From positions 109,697,141 through 109,761,140 of the forward strand of contig CM043942.1 of NCBI GenBank assembly GCA_014529385.2: 64,000 bases of DNA, in the 5' to 3' direction. Shown here piece by piece: positions 33,386 through 44,100 of this stretch. Below the pieces are notes generated by a model. The model saw nothing but the letters and a program-made list of their open reading frames with translations, was not told where the DNA came from and searched no databases. How positions within the stretch are numbered: the first letter of the stretch is position 1; each line of letters opens with the position of its first letter. The translations under genes were made by a program, and so were the position numbers. The stretch is from Adiantum capillus-veneris. Lineage: Eukaryota > Streptophyta > Polypodiopsida > Polypodiales > Pteridaceae.

Positions 33386-34050
33386 AAAATGTGGAAATTT
33401 GAGATAGAAATAAGAGAAAATGGATCTCCTATTGCAGTAGCCCACTACCATCCATTGGCAGGAAAACATTCTCTCTCTAGTGTTTAAAAGATCAAATATG
33501 AGTCCAAACTTTTCCTAATGAAAAGTAAACCATAATTGGCATACGTGTCAATATGTGACATTCATGTCAAATGCCAAGTGTAACGATAGCCCTTGACCAC
33601 TAAACTAATCATGAAGTTCTTTTTCATGCAAAATCCTTGCACAATGCCACATGTTTGGCATAAAATTCTTGACTTTTCTATCATGTTACGAGTCACACAT
33701 ATGATCAAAAGACATAATGTTAGTGACTGAACGATGTCTACTAAGTGCATTTGACACAAAATTTTCACACCCGGTTTGTACTAAATTTAAGGTTGAAAAG
33801 ACAGAACAAAAGAAACCCATTTGATGTGTCTATGTGAGATGAGGGGCTAGGTTATGAGGTGTCATCTAATGAGCTGCTCAATTCTAGTAACAAAATTAGA
33901 ACACGAAAGACAATAGGTCCACATGTACCAAGAGCATGAACAACAACAAGCAACTCCTTGTCATAAGCATTATGCTTTTGTTCATTTGGTTTAATTTATG
34001 ACTTTCAAAAGGAATTTGATGATCATCTGGAATTGGAATAGCACGCCAAC
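33386..34050. other. Stretch without recognisable features
   Basis: Only short noise ORFs occur. Nothing here resembles a gene or a clear repeat. Confidence 0.5.
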
Positions 34051-34875
34051 CCACTAGCATGAGTAACAACTAAAAATAAGGGTATAGAAAAATCAGCTAA
34101 TTGAAGAACATAAAGACAATCATAAGGGGAATTGATATCAATGAATGATTTCTTTTAAAGATTTAATTCATTTTCAAAACAATCATAAGGGGAAGTGAAA
34201 TCAATGAACGATCTCCTATAAATTCATGGATAAAAACTAGCAAGACCTAAGAAAGATCAAACTTCATGAACATCTCAAGGATTATGCCAATCTCCAAGAG
34301 TAGAAATCTTTTTGGAATTAGCTTTTATGCCATCAACTGAAACTATGAGATCAAGATTTGATTTCATTTTGGAGAAAATATTTTCTCAAGGTTTGCAAAC
34401 AAATAATCTCATGCAATTTGTCAAGAACATGATGCAATTTTATTTTGTGTTCTTTGTACGATTTATTGAAAACAAAAACATCATCATAGAAGACTATCAA
34501 ACACTCTTGATAATTGATGAAGAGTCTATTAGGGCATTTGCGAGACCAAAAAGAAATAACAAGAAATTCATAATGACCACTTTGAGTATGGAATGCACCC
34601 TTTCAAATGTCAAATGCATGCATTCTTACTTGATGATAACTAGATTTTATGTCAATTTTAATAAAAACAATGGCTCCCTTAATATTATCAAAAGAAAATA
34701 ATCAAATTGAGAAATGGGATGCCTTTTCTTGATATTCACCTTGTTTTAATCACAATAGTCTATGCACATCATCTATATTTTCTTCTAACAAGATAATGGG
34801 AACTAGAGAGTTGTACCAAGCCTTTGTCAAGCAGTTCATTGACTTCTCTATGAAATTGTTGTTGTTCAATGGGGT
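34051..34875 (-). pseudogene. pol: Decayed Ty3/gypsy reverse transcriptase, minus strand
   Basis: Read on the minus strand in shifting frames, it gives E-V-N-E-L-L-D-K-G-L-V near 34840, F-I-K-I-D-I-K-S-S-Y-H-Q-V-R near 34660, and G-H-Y-E-F-L-V near 34580. A V-F-V-F piece near 34480 and S-F-L-G-L-A-S-F-Y near 34230 complete the order of gypsy RT and its connection segment. Stops are frequent. It differs from chromovirus F in this region and so comes from another gypsy family. It is joined at about 34876 to a piece like F. Confidence 0.7.
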
Positions 34876-35140
34876 TTTCCTATAAGGAGGAGCATGAGAT
34901 TCATACATCACTTTCTCACATAGTGAGTTTGTAACACATAGTCTATTGCCATAGAGAAGATAACCATCTTGTAAAGTAAATGGTTCCTCTTTCTTCCCTA
35001 ATGCCAAGGCTGAAATCACATCTCTAAAATTTTAATCAATAGCGTACTTATCTATCATATGAGATAGATCATTGTGAGTTGCTACGAAAACCGCATTCAC
35101 TCTCGGCCGTCTTGAAAGTGCATCGGTTACTTGATTATGC
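34876..35140 (-). pseudogene. Inverted chromovirus fragment (RNase H to integrase linker)
   Basis: This minus-strand piece reads L-Q-D-G-Y-L-L-Y-G-N-R-L, as does element F at 61740-61900, and its DNA matches F at 61738-61998. It ends at 35140, where the same family continues in the opposite orientation. The match to F stops at 34876. Confidence 0.8.
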
Positions 35141-36075
35141 TTGGTATCAAAGCCCATCAAATGGCAACCTCTTCATATCACAAATCTTCAAGTACCATGG
35201 CTTGCCGATGTCCATAGTGTCGGATAGAGATCCTAGAATGACCAGTAATTTTTGGAAGGTTCTCTTTGAGAATTTAGGGACAAGGCTAAACTTCTCATCA
35301 GCCTATCACCCACAAACAGATGGCCAAACTGAAATAGCTAACCTAACAATTCTTGATCTACTAAAAGCCTATGTGACGGAAGTAGACCAAAGGTCCCAAT
35401 TGGAGAAGTACTTACCCTTAGTGGAGTATGCCTTCAATAACAGTATACATACTTCCACGGGAAAAGCACCTTTCGAGTTAGTTGAGGGAAGATTAAAAAG
35501 TCCCCTGCTACTTAAGGTACACGGGAATATCTTCGTTGCAGATGAGTATAGCCGAGACCTACAAGAATCTTTCCAAAAGATTAAGGATTCTATCTCTATC
35601 TCACAGCAAAGGCAAAAGGCTATTGCTGATAAGCACAGAAGAGCCCAAGCCTTTCAAGAAAATTATTGGGTCTTGCTTAAATTTCCCAAAGCTCGATTAA
35701 GGCACACCACGGACAATAATCCTACGGACACCAAAAGTACTATGCTAAGTTAGCAAAAAGGTACTATGGTCCCTTCCAGATTCTTCGACCAATCAATGAG
35801 ATGGTCAATCAACTCAAGTTGCCCAGCCATTGGCTCATACACAATGCTTCCCATGTGAGTCTACTAAAGACTTACAAAGGAGAGCCACCTCAAGAACCAA
35901 CTATTGAAGACCCACCAGAGATCGAGGACCAAGAAGAGGTGTTGCAGCCCAAGTCCATTCTCCGACATGAAGACAAGGTATATTAAGAGGCGGTAAGACT
36001 ATCCGGCGGTATCTTATTAAGTTCAAGAATTATCCTTTTGAAGATGCTAGATGGATGCAAGGCATACAATTAAAA
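35141..36075 (+). pseudogene. pol: Chromovirus E: integrase C-terminal half and chromodomain
   Basis: The frame has D-R-D-P-R-M-T-S-N-F and Y-H-P-Q-T-D-G-Q-T-E, the second Asp and the Glu of a DDE integrase, then V-E-Y-A-F-N-N-S. The integrase C-terminal G-P-F-Q-I-type fold and H-N-A-S-H-V-S-L-L follow. A frameshift at about 35740 and another near 35980 break it. In the shifted frame K-T-I-R-R-Y-L-I-K-F-K-N-Y (about 36000-36060) is the chromodomain core, which in this family steers insertion to marked chromatin. The 5' part of the element is missing; the frame begins at an inversion junction. It leads to a polypurine tract (36461-36474) and LTR. Confidence 0.85.
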
Positions 36076-36460
36076 ATAACCTACACCTTGTCATTGCTTA
36101 CAATGCTTCCCTAGAGTAATCAACTGTACAAATGTTTAAAATGAACAAAGTTTTTGTCTTATAAGACTCTCTTTTTCTTTATTGTGCACAAATGTTAAGT
36201 AGTATGCATGCTTAGAATCAAGTTTGTGGAGACGATGTCTTCCAAACACCACGTAGAGCTTGTCACTCTACTATGGAAGATTGATAGGACTAATGCGCAG
36301 ACATGCTTGCGGCAGCCTTAGGCTCTCAAGCACCAAATGGATTTGTCATCCATTCTAGAACAATAACGTAGGGTAACATAGGGATCCTCTACCCGCTAGA
36401 AAAAGGACTAATGAATAGGCTTTATCTTCTCTACCCCATAGTCGCAGATGACTATGATTT

Positions 36461-36474
36461 CAAGAGAGAGGTAA
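36461..36474 (+). promoter_or_regulatory. Polypurine tract of chromovirus E
   Basis: CAAGAGAGAGGTAA directly precedes TGTCATAATAAC. The identical tract is found at 60127-60140 on the minus strand in front of the LTR of element F. Confidence 0.85.
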
Positions 36475-36848
36475 TGTCATAATAACTAATATCTAATTCT
36501 CCTAAATGATTTTTTCATGTTAAACTAATCATTTAATATGGGGAAGTACCAGGGGAGAAAAAGCTAGATTATTGGTAAGGCTAGCAGACTGGTCACAGTA
36601 GAGATCCAAAAAAGGAAAAATAAAGGATCCAAAGGGGGACCATCTGCAAAAGAGCAATGTGCAAGCAATGGACTTCAAAGACCTAAGGTTAAACCCATTA
36701 GGAATTCCAAAATGCTAAGGTTCCAAGATTCAAAGGTTAAGTCCAATGGTCATTACTTAGGAAAATTGGATGCTTCGTAGTGTGCAAAAATCCTTCAAAG
36801 ACTCCTAAAGAGGAGGGGGCGAGCCCTGTAAGTAGGGGATGAGAGAGA

Positions 36849-36849
36849 A

Positions 36850-36881
<32 letters not shown>

Positions 36882-36892
36882 ACACACACACA
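36849..36892. repeat. CA dinucleotide repeat
   Basis: About twenty CA units with one interruption lie in the LTR of E. The F LTR has only a short run at the matching place, near 59737-59750. Confidence 0.95.
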
Positions 36893-37275
36893 ACACTCTT
36901 GCAAGCCCTTTACACAAAGGGAATAGGGGACGCATGTCAGCTCCCTAGCCTAGTTGCCCCAAGGTGCACTCAAATCCTATTGGATGGCCATAGAGGTGGA
37001 CCAATGACAATTAGGCTAGAGTAAATCTAGTTTAATTTATTTAAAAACACTTAATAAAATAACCAATAAGAATTAAGATCTCTAGAAGACTGTTGGACAG
37101 TCTCCCAAGGGGTCCAATGAGCATTCAATAGCCCAATGGCTTGCCTGCTTCCTATTGGCCAGAAGACAAAGGGGTCCAATGAGAGTTTAATTGCATTATT
37201 TAATACTTAAAGCTCTCACAAAAGGGAAAAGGGGGACACATGTCACAAGGCTATCACTTATGCTTCTCAATTATG

Positions 37276-37730
37276 CATTAGGGAAAAGTTGGACTCACAA
37301 AGGGGCCCTATAAGGAGTTTGACTTCCTCTCTCATGTTCAAAATGGGCGTGCGGTAAAATTTTTGCAAATCGGCTATAAACTTGGCAGATATTTGACAGT
37401 TAGTTAGAATCTCCTCTTCAAGCTCTTTCTAATGATATATAGCACGCCACGACATTCCTCATACTGAAAGGTTCTATTTTTTATTCTCTAGATTTTAGAC
37501 GGAGTTGTCACATCACAAGAGAATAAAAAATAGAATCTTTCAAAATATGCGGAATCTCATGGCATGCTATATATCAAAAGAAAGAGCTTGAAGAGCAGAT
37601 TCTAACTGTCAAATCTTCACCAAGTTTAGAGTTTATTTGCAAAAAAATTTACTGCACGCCCATTTTGGACATGAGAGAGGAAGTCAAACTCCTTATAAGG
37701 CCCCTTTGTGAGTCCAAATTTTCCCTAATG
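37276..37730. mobile_element. Foldback MITE inside the LTR of E
   Basis: Two arms of a little over 200 bp are inverted copies of each other: left from about 37276 (CATTAGGGAAAA) to 37488, right from about 37518 to 37730 (TTTTCCCTAATG). A loop of about 30 bases (37489-37517) separates them. The LTR of F has the same flanks with no insertion (near 59350-59370), so the empty site is visible. No protein is encoded. The target duplication cannot be set cleanly because the terminal bases overlap the flank. It is a non-autonomous DNA transposon of unknown superfamily. Confidence 0.82.
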
Positions 37731-38536
37731 ATTGGCTAAGCTTTGCAGGGTCCAATGGGGTGGCAGCAAGAGTAAATTGCAAGAGGGATCCACCAAGGGT
37801 TAGAGGGGGACTGATTTTGGCAAGGCATTATCACACACACACTTACACAATCTCATGTGTGAAGCAAAAAGACTCTCTCTCCTTCTCAAGCTTTAATGGA
37901 AAGCTCATCACCTACTCCAAGTTTGTGAGAAGGGAGCCCGACACCTACAACTCTTGGCTTTGTGATGCAAATCCAACCAAGATCCAAGCTTCAATGCATG
38001 CTCATCTCCTCTACCATGCTAATTACTAAGCTACGCTAAGCTATTATGAGTGATTATGTGAGGAGATATACTTCTTTTCGTAAGACTACTCCTTCCTCTC
38101 AATCTACTCTCATACCCCGCTAGCTCTCAACATCTTCAAAGGTGTGTGAGGTCTTGGGTCTCAGACCATGAGGGAATTGATGTTGTGTTTTATAAGTGTG
38201 TGCATGGTGCTTGAAGCTTCCATCTTCATTGCACCAGCAAGATATTGAAGCATTTTATTGTAAAATGTCTCCCTTGATGGGGGAAACCTATAATACAAAG
38301 CCTTTTGGAGGGGGGACCGGCTCCATATAAATCCTGTCCTCAACTATTGTCAATAGCTTAATTTCTCTCTCTTTTGAAGTATTGTTCATGCCTATCTAAC
38401 TAGGTGTTATGCTTTTTGTTGCTCTCTCCATCCAAGCACTCTTGTTATGCTCATTAGGAATCTATTCTAATGAAATGCTCAGTATGTCTATGCTATTTTC
38501 CACTACACACAAGTTACTAGGCTATTAAATGTTACA

Positions 38537-40031
38537 CTTTTTATTTCTTGTTAAAATTATTAAAATTTTGGCAATTAAAAAATCCATTCATTTAAACTCA
38601 CGTGGTAACTTACATGTCTAAGAGGTGACCCCCCTAAGGGCGACCCTTGCCATCCGATCAAGGTGTGCCATGTAAATGATTGGGCTTTCTGGTAACACTA
38701 CGCTACTAGGTAATTTTGACTAAGCTCTGATGTAACCCTCTGTCCCTCAAGGCTCTTCATAAGCTTGAGGGTGATTTGTATTTTTCTTGGTGACATCATA
38801 AAATAATCACTCACTATTGTGAGTTTTGCCCCCCCAAAAAAAAAGCTTTGTTGAAGGTGCATGCTACTAAAGGCATGATATTTATAGCTATCAACGATTT
38901 AATATAATGGGAAATTTTTTTTGTGAGGAGTCTACCTTGGGCATCATATGCTATTACACCTTGGAGCTCCTGTGGCCAGAACCTTTTTCATTCTCTTGCT
39001 TGCCAGGGTATGATGTAAAGGGATGGCTTGGCAACCTAGCTTGGGTGCATGTCAATTAGATCCGATTTCATATGACAAACAAAGCTTTGGAAAACAAAGC
39101 AGATGAAGAGAGATGCTTGTTTATTATGACGGTAGATATACTCAATGGGCCTACATCCACTCCAAGTAAATAGGAGTTGGGTAGTTGTTTCAACCATAAG
39201 AGACATAATTCAATAACGGGGCTTCACAATAGGTGACGAACTAGCTGATGGTGGAGTATGAGTGTACAAAGCGTACTTAAATAATTTATGGCAAGAATAA
39301 GTCATGTCATGGATATTAGTATAGCATTTCTACATTGGCATGTTTGCAGAATGTGCCCCATTCAATTTTTATATGAATGTGTGCCTCTCTCTTTTTATTT
39401 TGAAGGAACCAAAATTTGTATTAAGAAAGGGAAAGAATACAACTGTGCCTCACAGGAAGGGGGAGAGGCACCTTATGAAAAAAGGAGGGAGGGATAATTT
39501 CTGAACAAAAAAGGAATGTTTACATATCAAAGTTGCACAAGAAATAAATGTTCTAGCTTGAGAGTAGTGCTTCAACAATAGAGGTGTCCAAATGTATGGA
39601 GTGTCCTTCGAACGGGCAATTCCAAAGAGCGAGCAAGATTTTTTGAGCAAATAATAAATCGAGCAAACTAATCCATGTAAAGCTATAGGAGCTTATGTAG
39701 CCTTGTCACCTCTAATAGCATTTTTGACTTGATTAAATATCAGAGTCTCTCAGACAACTCATCCTAAGCAAACCTATATAGAATCCATCTAAATTAAACT
39801 TTGAGTAAGAAGGAATGCTCAAATCAACATCTCACGCAGTTGTACAAACATGGTCCATACTATGTAGTATTTTGTTCATCAACTCTCTATATTCTAGATG
39901 ATTCCTCTAGTGAGTCTAAGTGCTAGCGCATTATGGTTAGGAACACAAGCACAACTAGAACACATGTAAGTTGTTGCCAGCAAAGAGAGCAAAGAAAGGC
40001 TATCTTGGTAGACCTTTGTCGGGATGACACC

Positions 40032-40077
<46 letters not shown>

Positions 40078-40261
40078 AAAGCCAAGCAACAATGAATTCA
40101 TAAATTACATATCTAAAGTGTACAAATAATGAAACCATTGTTGTTAAGCCACTAATTCTCTATATGATAGTCGATTATAGCAACCAAAAGAATGGTGCCA
40201 CTCCAAAGCAACATCGAGGTTTGAATTTAGCACCATTTAACTTTTACACTATCAAAAGCAC
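38537..40261. other. Stretch without recognisable genes
   Basis: Only short noise ORFs and a CT repeat at 40039-40073 are seen. Confidence 0.5.
40039..40073. repeat. CT dinucleotide repeat
   Basis: About seventeen CT units run without interruption. Confidence 0.95.
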
Positions 40262-40585
40262 TATTTTAAGAGCATTATCCTCACAAATTTGTCGTAATTT
40301 ACATGTCCGTCACCATCAACATATGCCCCTCAAATCATTTTGTCAACCTATTCATTTGTCAACTTCTCTTTCGGATTTGTCATCACATGGCAAAGCTATG
40401 CAGTAAAAATAAACCCATTCTAGTCCTTATTAGAAATCTTGAATGCTTCTTTCAAATGATCTTCCTCAAAGTTAGTATCCATCACCTTGTGAGCCATCAA
40501 ATTCAAGAACTCAAGAAAATCGATTGTTCCATTGCCATTTTCATCCACTTCATTGATCTTTTCCTATAGCTCTGCTTCATGGAGT
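40262..40585 (-). pseudogene. Calmodulin-like pseudogene fragment
   Basis: On the minus strand the translation gives [14 protein letters not shown], then E-F-L-N-L-M-A, E-A-F-K-I, H-V-M-T-N and V-D-G-D-G-H-V-N-Y. These are the end of EF-hand 2, EF-hand 3 and EF-hand 4 of calmodulin in the right order and spacing, without introns. Four or five codons are now stops, including TAG at 40564-40566, a D-stop-N in EF-hand 3 where calmodulins have Gln, and TGA in place of Arg. The N-terminal half is absent. Lack of introns suggests a retrocopy, perhaps made by LINE machinery; a LINE fragment lies 200 bp away on the same strand. Confidence 0.82.
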
Positions 40586-40709
40586 TTCTTTTAAGCAATA
40601 TATGCATGTACATTTCTAGGTGTTTAAAAATTTCTTCAAGTAGTGGTTTACATAGGCCAGTGAATCCATAGGACCATAGAGATACACGAGATATCACAGG
40701 GTTCAAAGT

Positions 40710-40712
40710 ATA

Positions 40713-40754
<42 letters not shown>
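40710..40754. repeat. GA dinucleotide repeat
   Basis: About twenty-two GA units lie between the calmodulin pseudogene and the LINE fragment. Confidence 0.95.
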
Positions 40755-40756
<2 letters not shown>

Positions 40757-40782
40757 AGAGGTGCCGTAGAATCAAGTTAGAT

Positions 40783-41237
40783 CTAACTTGATAGAACAAC
40801 ATTGATGGCCCAATGCCATTCATCTAGGTCCTTTCTTTTACCAATTGATACAATCAATTTCTTGCTTTCTTGCACCATCTCATAGAAACTGGCACAAGAG
40901 AGACAATTCTCAAATATCCAATAGTTCTTGGCCTTCCATACTTGCTTGAAGTAGAAAAATTTAACAGTTTGCATGCAAATTAGTAAGACTTGGCTTTTCA
41001 TCCCCATCCCTCCGAAGATCAAATCGTTCTTGAAGAAACCAATCTTCCAAGTCTTTTGCACCCATTGCAAGTCTTCCTTGCCAACCCACTTATAGTTGAG
41101 CACTCCTTGAAAATCTGAACGAGGTTCTTGATAGTCATTTTGTAGCCGAAGCATCTATCAAATCCAATCCCTTTGGTTGCAATCTTCACTCCTGATGGCA
41201 AGGACACCCATAGCACTTTCCACAAAAAGATCTTCAT
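40783..41237 (-). pseudogene. LINE fragment, RT zinc-binding C-terminal region
   Basis: The minus strand reads K-I-F-L-W-K-V-L-W near 41230, then after a frameshift W-V-Q-K-T-W near 41080. W-x-I-W-x-x-R-N-type spacing is seen as W-K-A-K-N-Y-W-I-F-E-N near 40920. These belong to the zinc-binding region found after the RT in plant non-LTR elements and their derivatives. The RT itself and the endonuclease are absent. 5' truncation is normal for LINE copies. Confidence 0.65.
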
Positions 41238-41302
41238 CGTTAGAGGCCATTGTATCTTCCCCCTTAAAGATAGTTGTGGGTGACCTTGGTAAAACCCACT
41301 CA

Positions 41303-41304
<2 letters not shown>

Positions 41305-41334
<30 letters not shown>
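41305..41334. repeat. CT dinucleotide repeat
   Basis: About fourteen CT units lie next to the LINE fragment. Confidence 0.95.
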
Positions 41335-41336
<2 letters not shown>

Positions 41337-41720
41337 ATTGTTCCTATAGCATTAAAATCTCTCCCCCTCTCTCTCCTTGGACCAGTGGATCATTCTAACA
41401 CACTATTGCTGCTCCTCAATCGACTTTTCCAACTCACCCATGCCTAGCGTTTTTCCTCATCCCTTGCTTTGATGAACAAAATTTTACAATGGACATTTGT
41501 ACATTAAATTAGAAGAGTGGCATCTCATAGATCAGGTGAGCAAGCCGCTAGTACAAAAAGATAGAGAAAGCATGCCTAACCTTTTACATTGAATGTTGTC
41601 CAAAAACTGATACATTTGGTCCCATTGTGACAACAAGTTCTAATTACAAATCACTAAACACATTGATGGAAATGAAGAAGGATTCCATTCAATGTGTCAA
41701 GCCAAGCATCATGTATATAT

Positions 41721-43083
41721 TGAGGGCCGCTTTTCAAATTTTGGACCACCTCTCTCTTGGTATGCACTTGATGGCAAGGCTTCAAGGCTTCGCGGAGGAG
41801 GATAGACCTGATGATTTAAAATCACAAAAAATATATGTATTTATTTTCTACATACCTATTGTTTTAACACATTTGGATCTCAAAAATAAGGAGAGGTAGG
41901 AACAAACCCTATGAAAACAAAAAATTCACTGGATGCTGATTCTACCTGAAGGTCACTACTTGACAGTCACTACAGGTGAAGAATAAGAGTCAATAGAGAA
42001 AGGGAGGAGAATCTTATCCATTATGGAGTTGGAGGAAACAAAATAGTATCAAATTCAAGCATAATTCACTTGTGGACACAAGGCTTGCACATGGAGTCAA
42101 GAGGGGACCACTTGGAAGACTTTTGAAAGGGAAAGGACAGACACATGTTTTTGTGGGATTTTTCTCATTTTCTCCATTTCGCATTGGAAAACGTTTTTAA
42201 CAACAAAGTTTTAGGCGTTGAGGTGGTCTTTTTGTGTCTATTTTTTTATAATTTTTAAAGCTATGGTTTGGAAGATATGGCCAAAATGGTAGAGCCTATC
42301 TGTTCACATGGAAAGAAGTCATGGTTATCCAAACTCCACACACATAATTTCTTATAGGTCTCTCTCCATTATTGCTTGATTTTCTCTTATTTTATCAAGA
42401 TTATTTCAAATATTATAAGGAAGATCTTGGACTCAAGCTATGGAAGGAGGCATGGAAACAAAGCTCGCCATGATAAAGGCGATTAGGAGGAAATTGGTCA
42501 ATAAGCAAGGCACACGGAGCTCTCTCATTGGGGAAATTCCTCTAGCTGAGGTTACTTTGAAGTAACTCCTCTTATTCATAATCTCTTCTCTAATCACTCT
42601 CTTGGATTATAAAAAAAGACCTTCTCTTTTGTAAACGGACACACAATCAAGCTTTGTCACACACACATAATGAAGCTCTAGCACTCACGTTCTCATATGT
42701 ACATCCTTATGTATGCACCTCTACGCACATATAGTTTTATTATGGAATAGTACTAGTTATGGTCATTTGTTTTGGTTTCTTCATGGCCAAGAGGTTTGAG
42801 TTACCATGCACACATGAATTTGTGAGATGTTGATTATGTGCAATTTCCCTCGTGGATGTTTGTATTGTGTTTATGAAGCCTATAATAGAGCCCTAATGAT
42901 CTCCTCCTCTCCCTCTCTCTCCTTCTCTCACATATTCCTTCTGTTATGTGCCAACCCCCTACCATGCGTCCTAGATGCATTCCAAGATAGGTGGTGCCCC
43001 CATTGTGTACCTCCCATGATGAGGCTATTGTGCTTAATCTTGGTGTAGAGGCCACCGGGTCTGTTTTGCGCATCCGAATCTCA
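41721..43083 (+). repeat. 5' LTR of element D
   Basis: It is 1,363 bp and matches 56395-57569 over most of its length. The extra 190 bases come from several indels, for example near 42090-42130 and 42290-42450. It ends CTCA just before a primer-site-like sequence. Confidence 0.88.
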
Positions 43084-43105
43084 TTTGGTGCCCCCATGGA
43101 GGAGG
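43084..43105 (+). promoter_or_regulatory. Probable primer-binding site of element D, decayed
   Basis: TTTGGTGCCCCCATGGAGGA sits directly after the LTR. Its first half resembles the TGGCGCC primer site of Tat/Athila elements, and the second half is diverged. Confidence 0.45.
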
Positions 43106-44100
43106 GCTTTGCAAAGATCTTCCATCAACAAAGAGTAGTGATGCATTGCATCAATCATGGACGAGTAGCTGCAAGAGTTTTCAAATTGGAGGACTGAAGA
43201 AGTGGAGACTGTAGAAGCACTCAAGGCCTTCATCAAAGTGTTGTTGCCAGGTGGTAGCATAATTGGTATCCAAGAGGTAAGCTCCATGTCTCGCATTGCT
43301 CGTGCTAATCGCAAATCAAGAGCATTAAGAGGGAGGGATATGGGATGTCATCACTATTGTCAACCAAAACATTCTATAGAGGAGTGCCGATAGAAGAGGT
43401 GAAGAAAGAATGGTGAGTTTTTCTTTTGAGATCAACACTCTCACATTAGTCAGATTTTGTGTAGCACCAAGTATTTCTCTCCGACAGTTAAAGAAGAGTC
43501 GTCAACTACATCAACTACAAATTCCAAGATACAAAGCCTAAAGCATTTGGTGGAAGCAAGTGGGCGCTAGAGAGTTTGAGTGAAGTACAACCACCCAAGC
43601 ATTATCGCCGCATGCAAAAAGGAAAGGGGATTGAGGTAGACTCTTCTTGCGCAATTTCTTTTGAACCCAATATGGAGGATTATGTGGACTTCAACAAGAG
43701 GTAGATGCATGTGGTGAAGGTGTCACCTCGTCAACACTTAAGGTATGAAACTCTAGTGGTCAAATACTTGTCATACATCCAACATGGATAATAACAATAG
43801 GCTAGAAGTCTTTCCTTTTCGTTTCTTGCAACACATGCATGTAAACGTGTACATTGATAGGAAGATATTCTACCAACAATAGATTGTTTTCTTGTTTAGA
43901 GAAGAGATGCTTGATGAAATCCTTAGATCCCCACATCCCATCATCTTGCCCATTCTTAATTGCTACCACTCTTTTGATGTAAGCATCTTTGTTCTATTCT
44001 AACCTTGTGCTCTTCTTAGCACAAGCTCTAGTTTTCCAGCCTTGTATAAACCTTTATGAATACCTCAGCCATTTAAAAATAAAAATAAAAAGTTTGTGAT
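43106..44100 (+). other. Leader of element D
   Basis: There is no long ORF. A few short translations (for instance 43202-43393 with H-Y-C-Q-P-K-H-S-I-E-E-C) may be gag remains, but they are too short to support. Confidence 0.45.

Larger units (their letters stand above)
36475..38536 (+). repeat. 3' LTR of chromovirus E, with MITE insertion
   Basis: It starts TGTCATAATAAC and ends AATGTTACA. The same boundaries occur in F (58242-60126, minus strand). Length is 2,062 bp. Without the foldback insertion of about 455-460 bp it is about 1.6 kb, equal to the F LTR once its own 281 bp insertion and 5 bp duplication are removed. A CA repeat is at 36849-36892. Confidence 0.88.

Noticed and set aside
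34312-34701. 129-codon plus-strand ORF
   Set aside because: It is the shadow of a decayed minus-strand gypsy reverse transcriptase.
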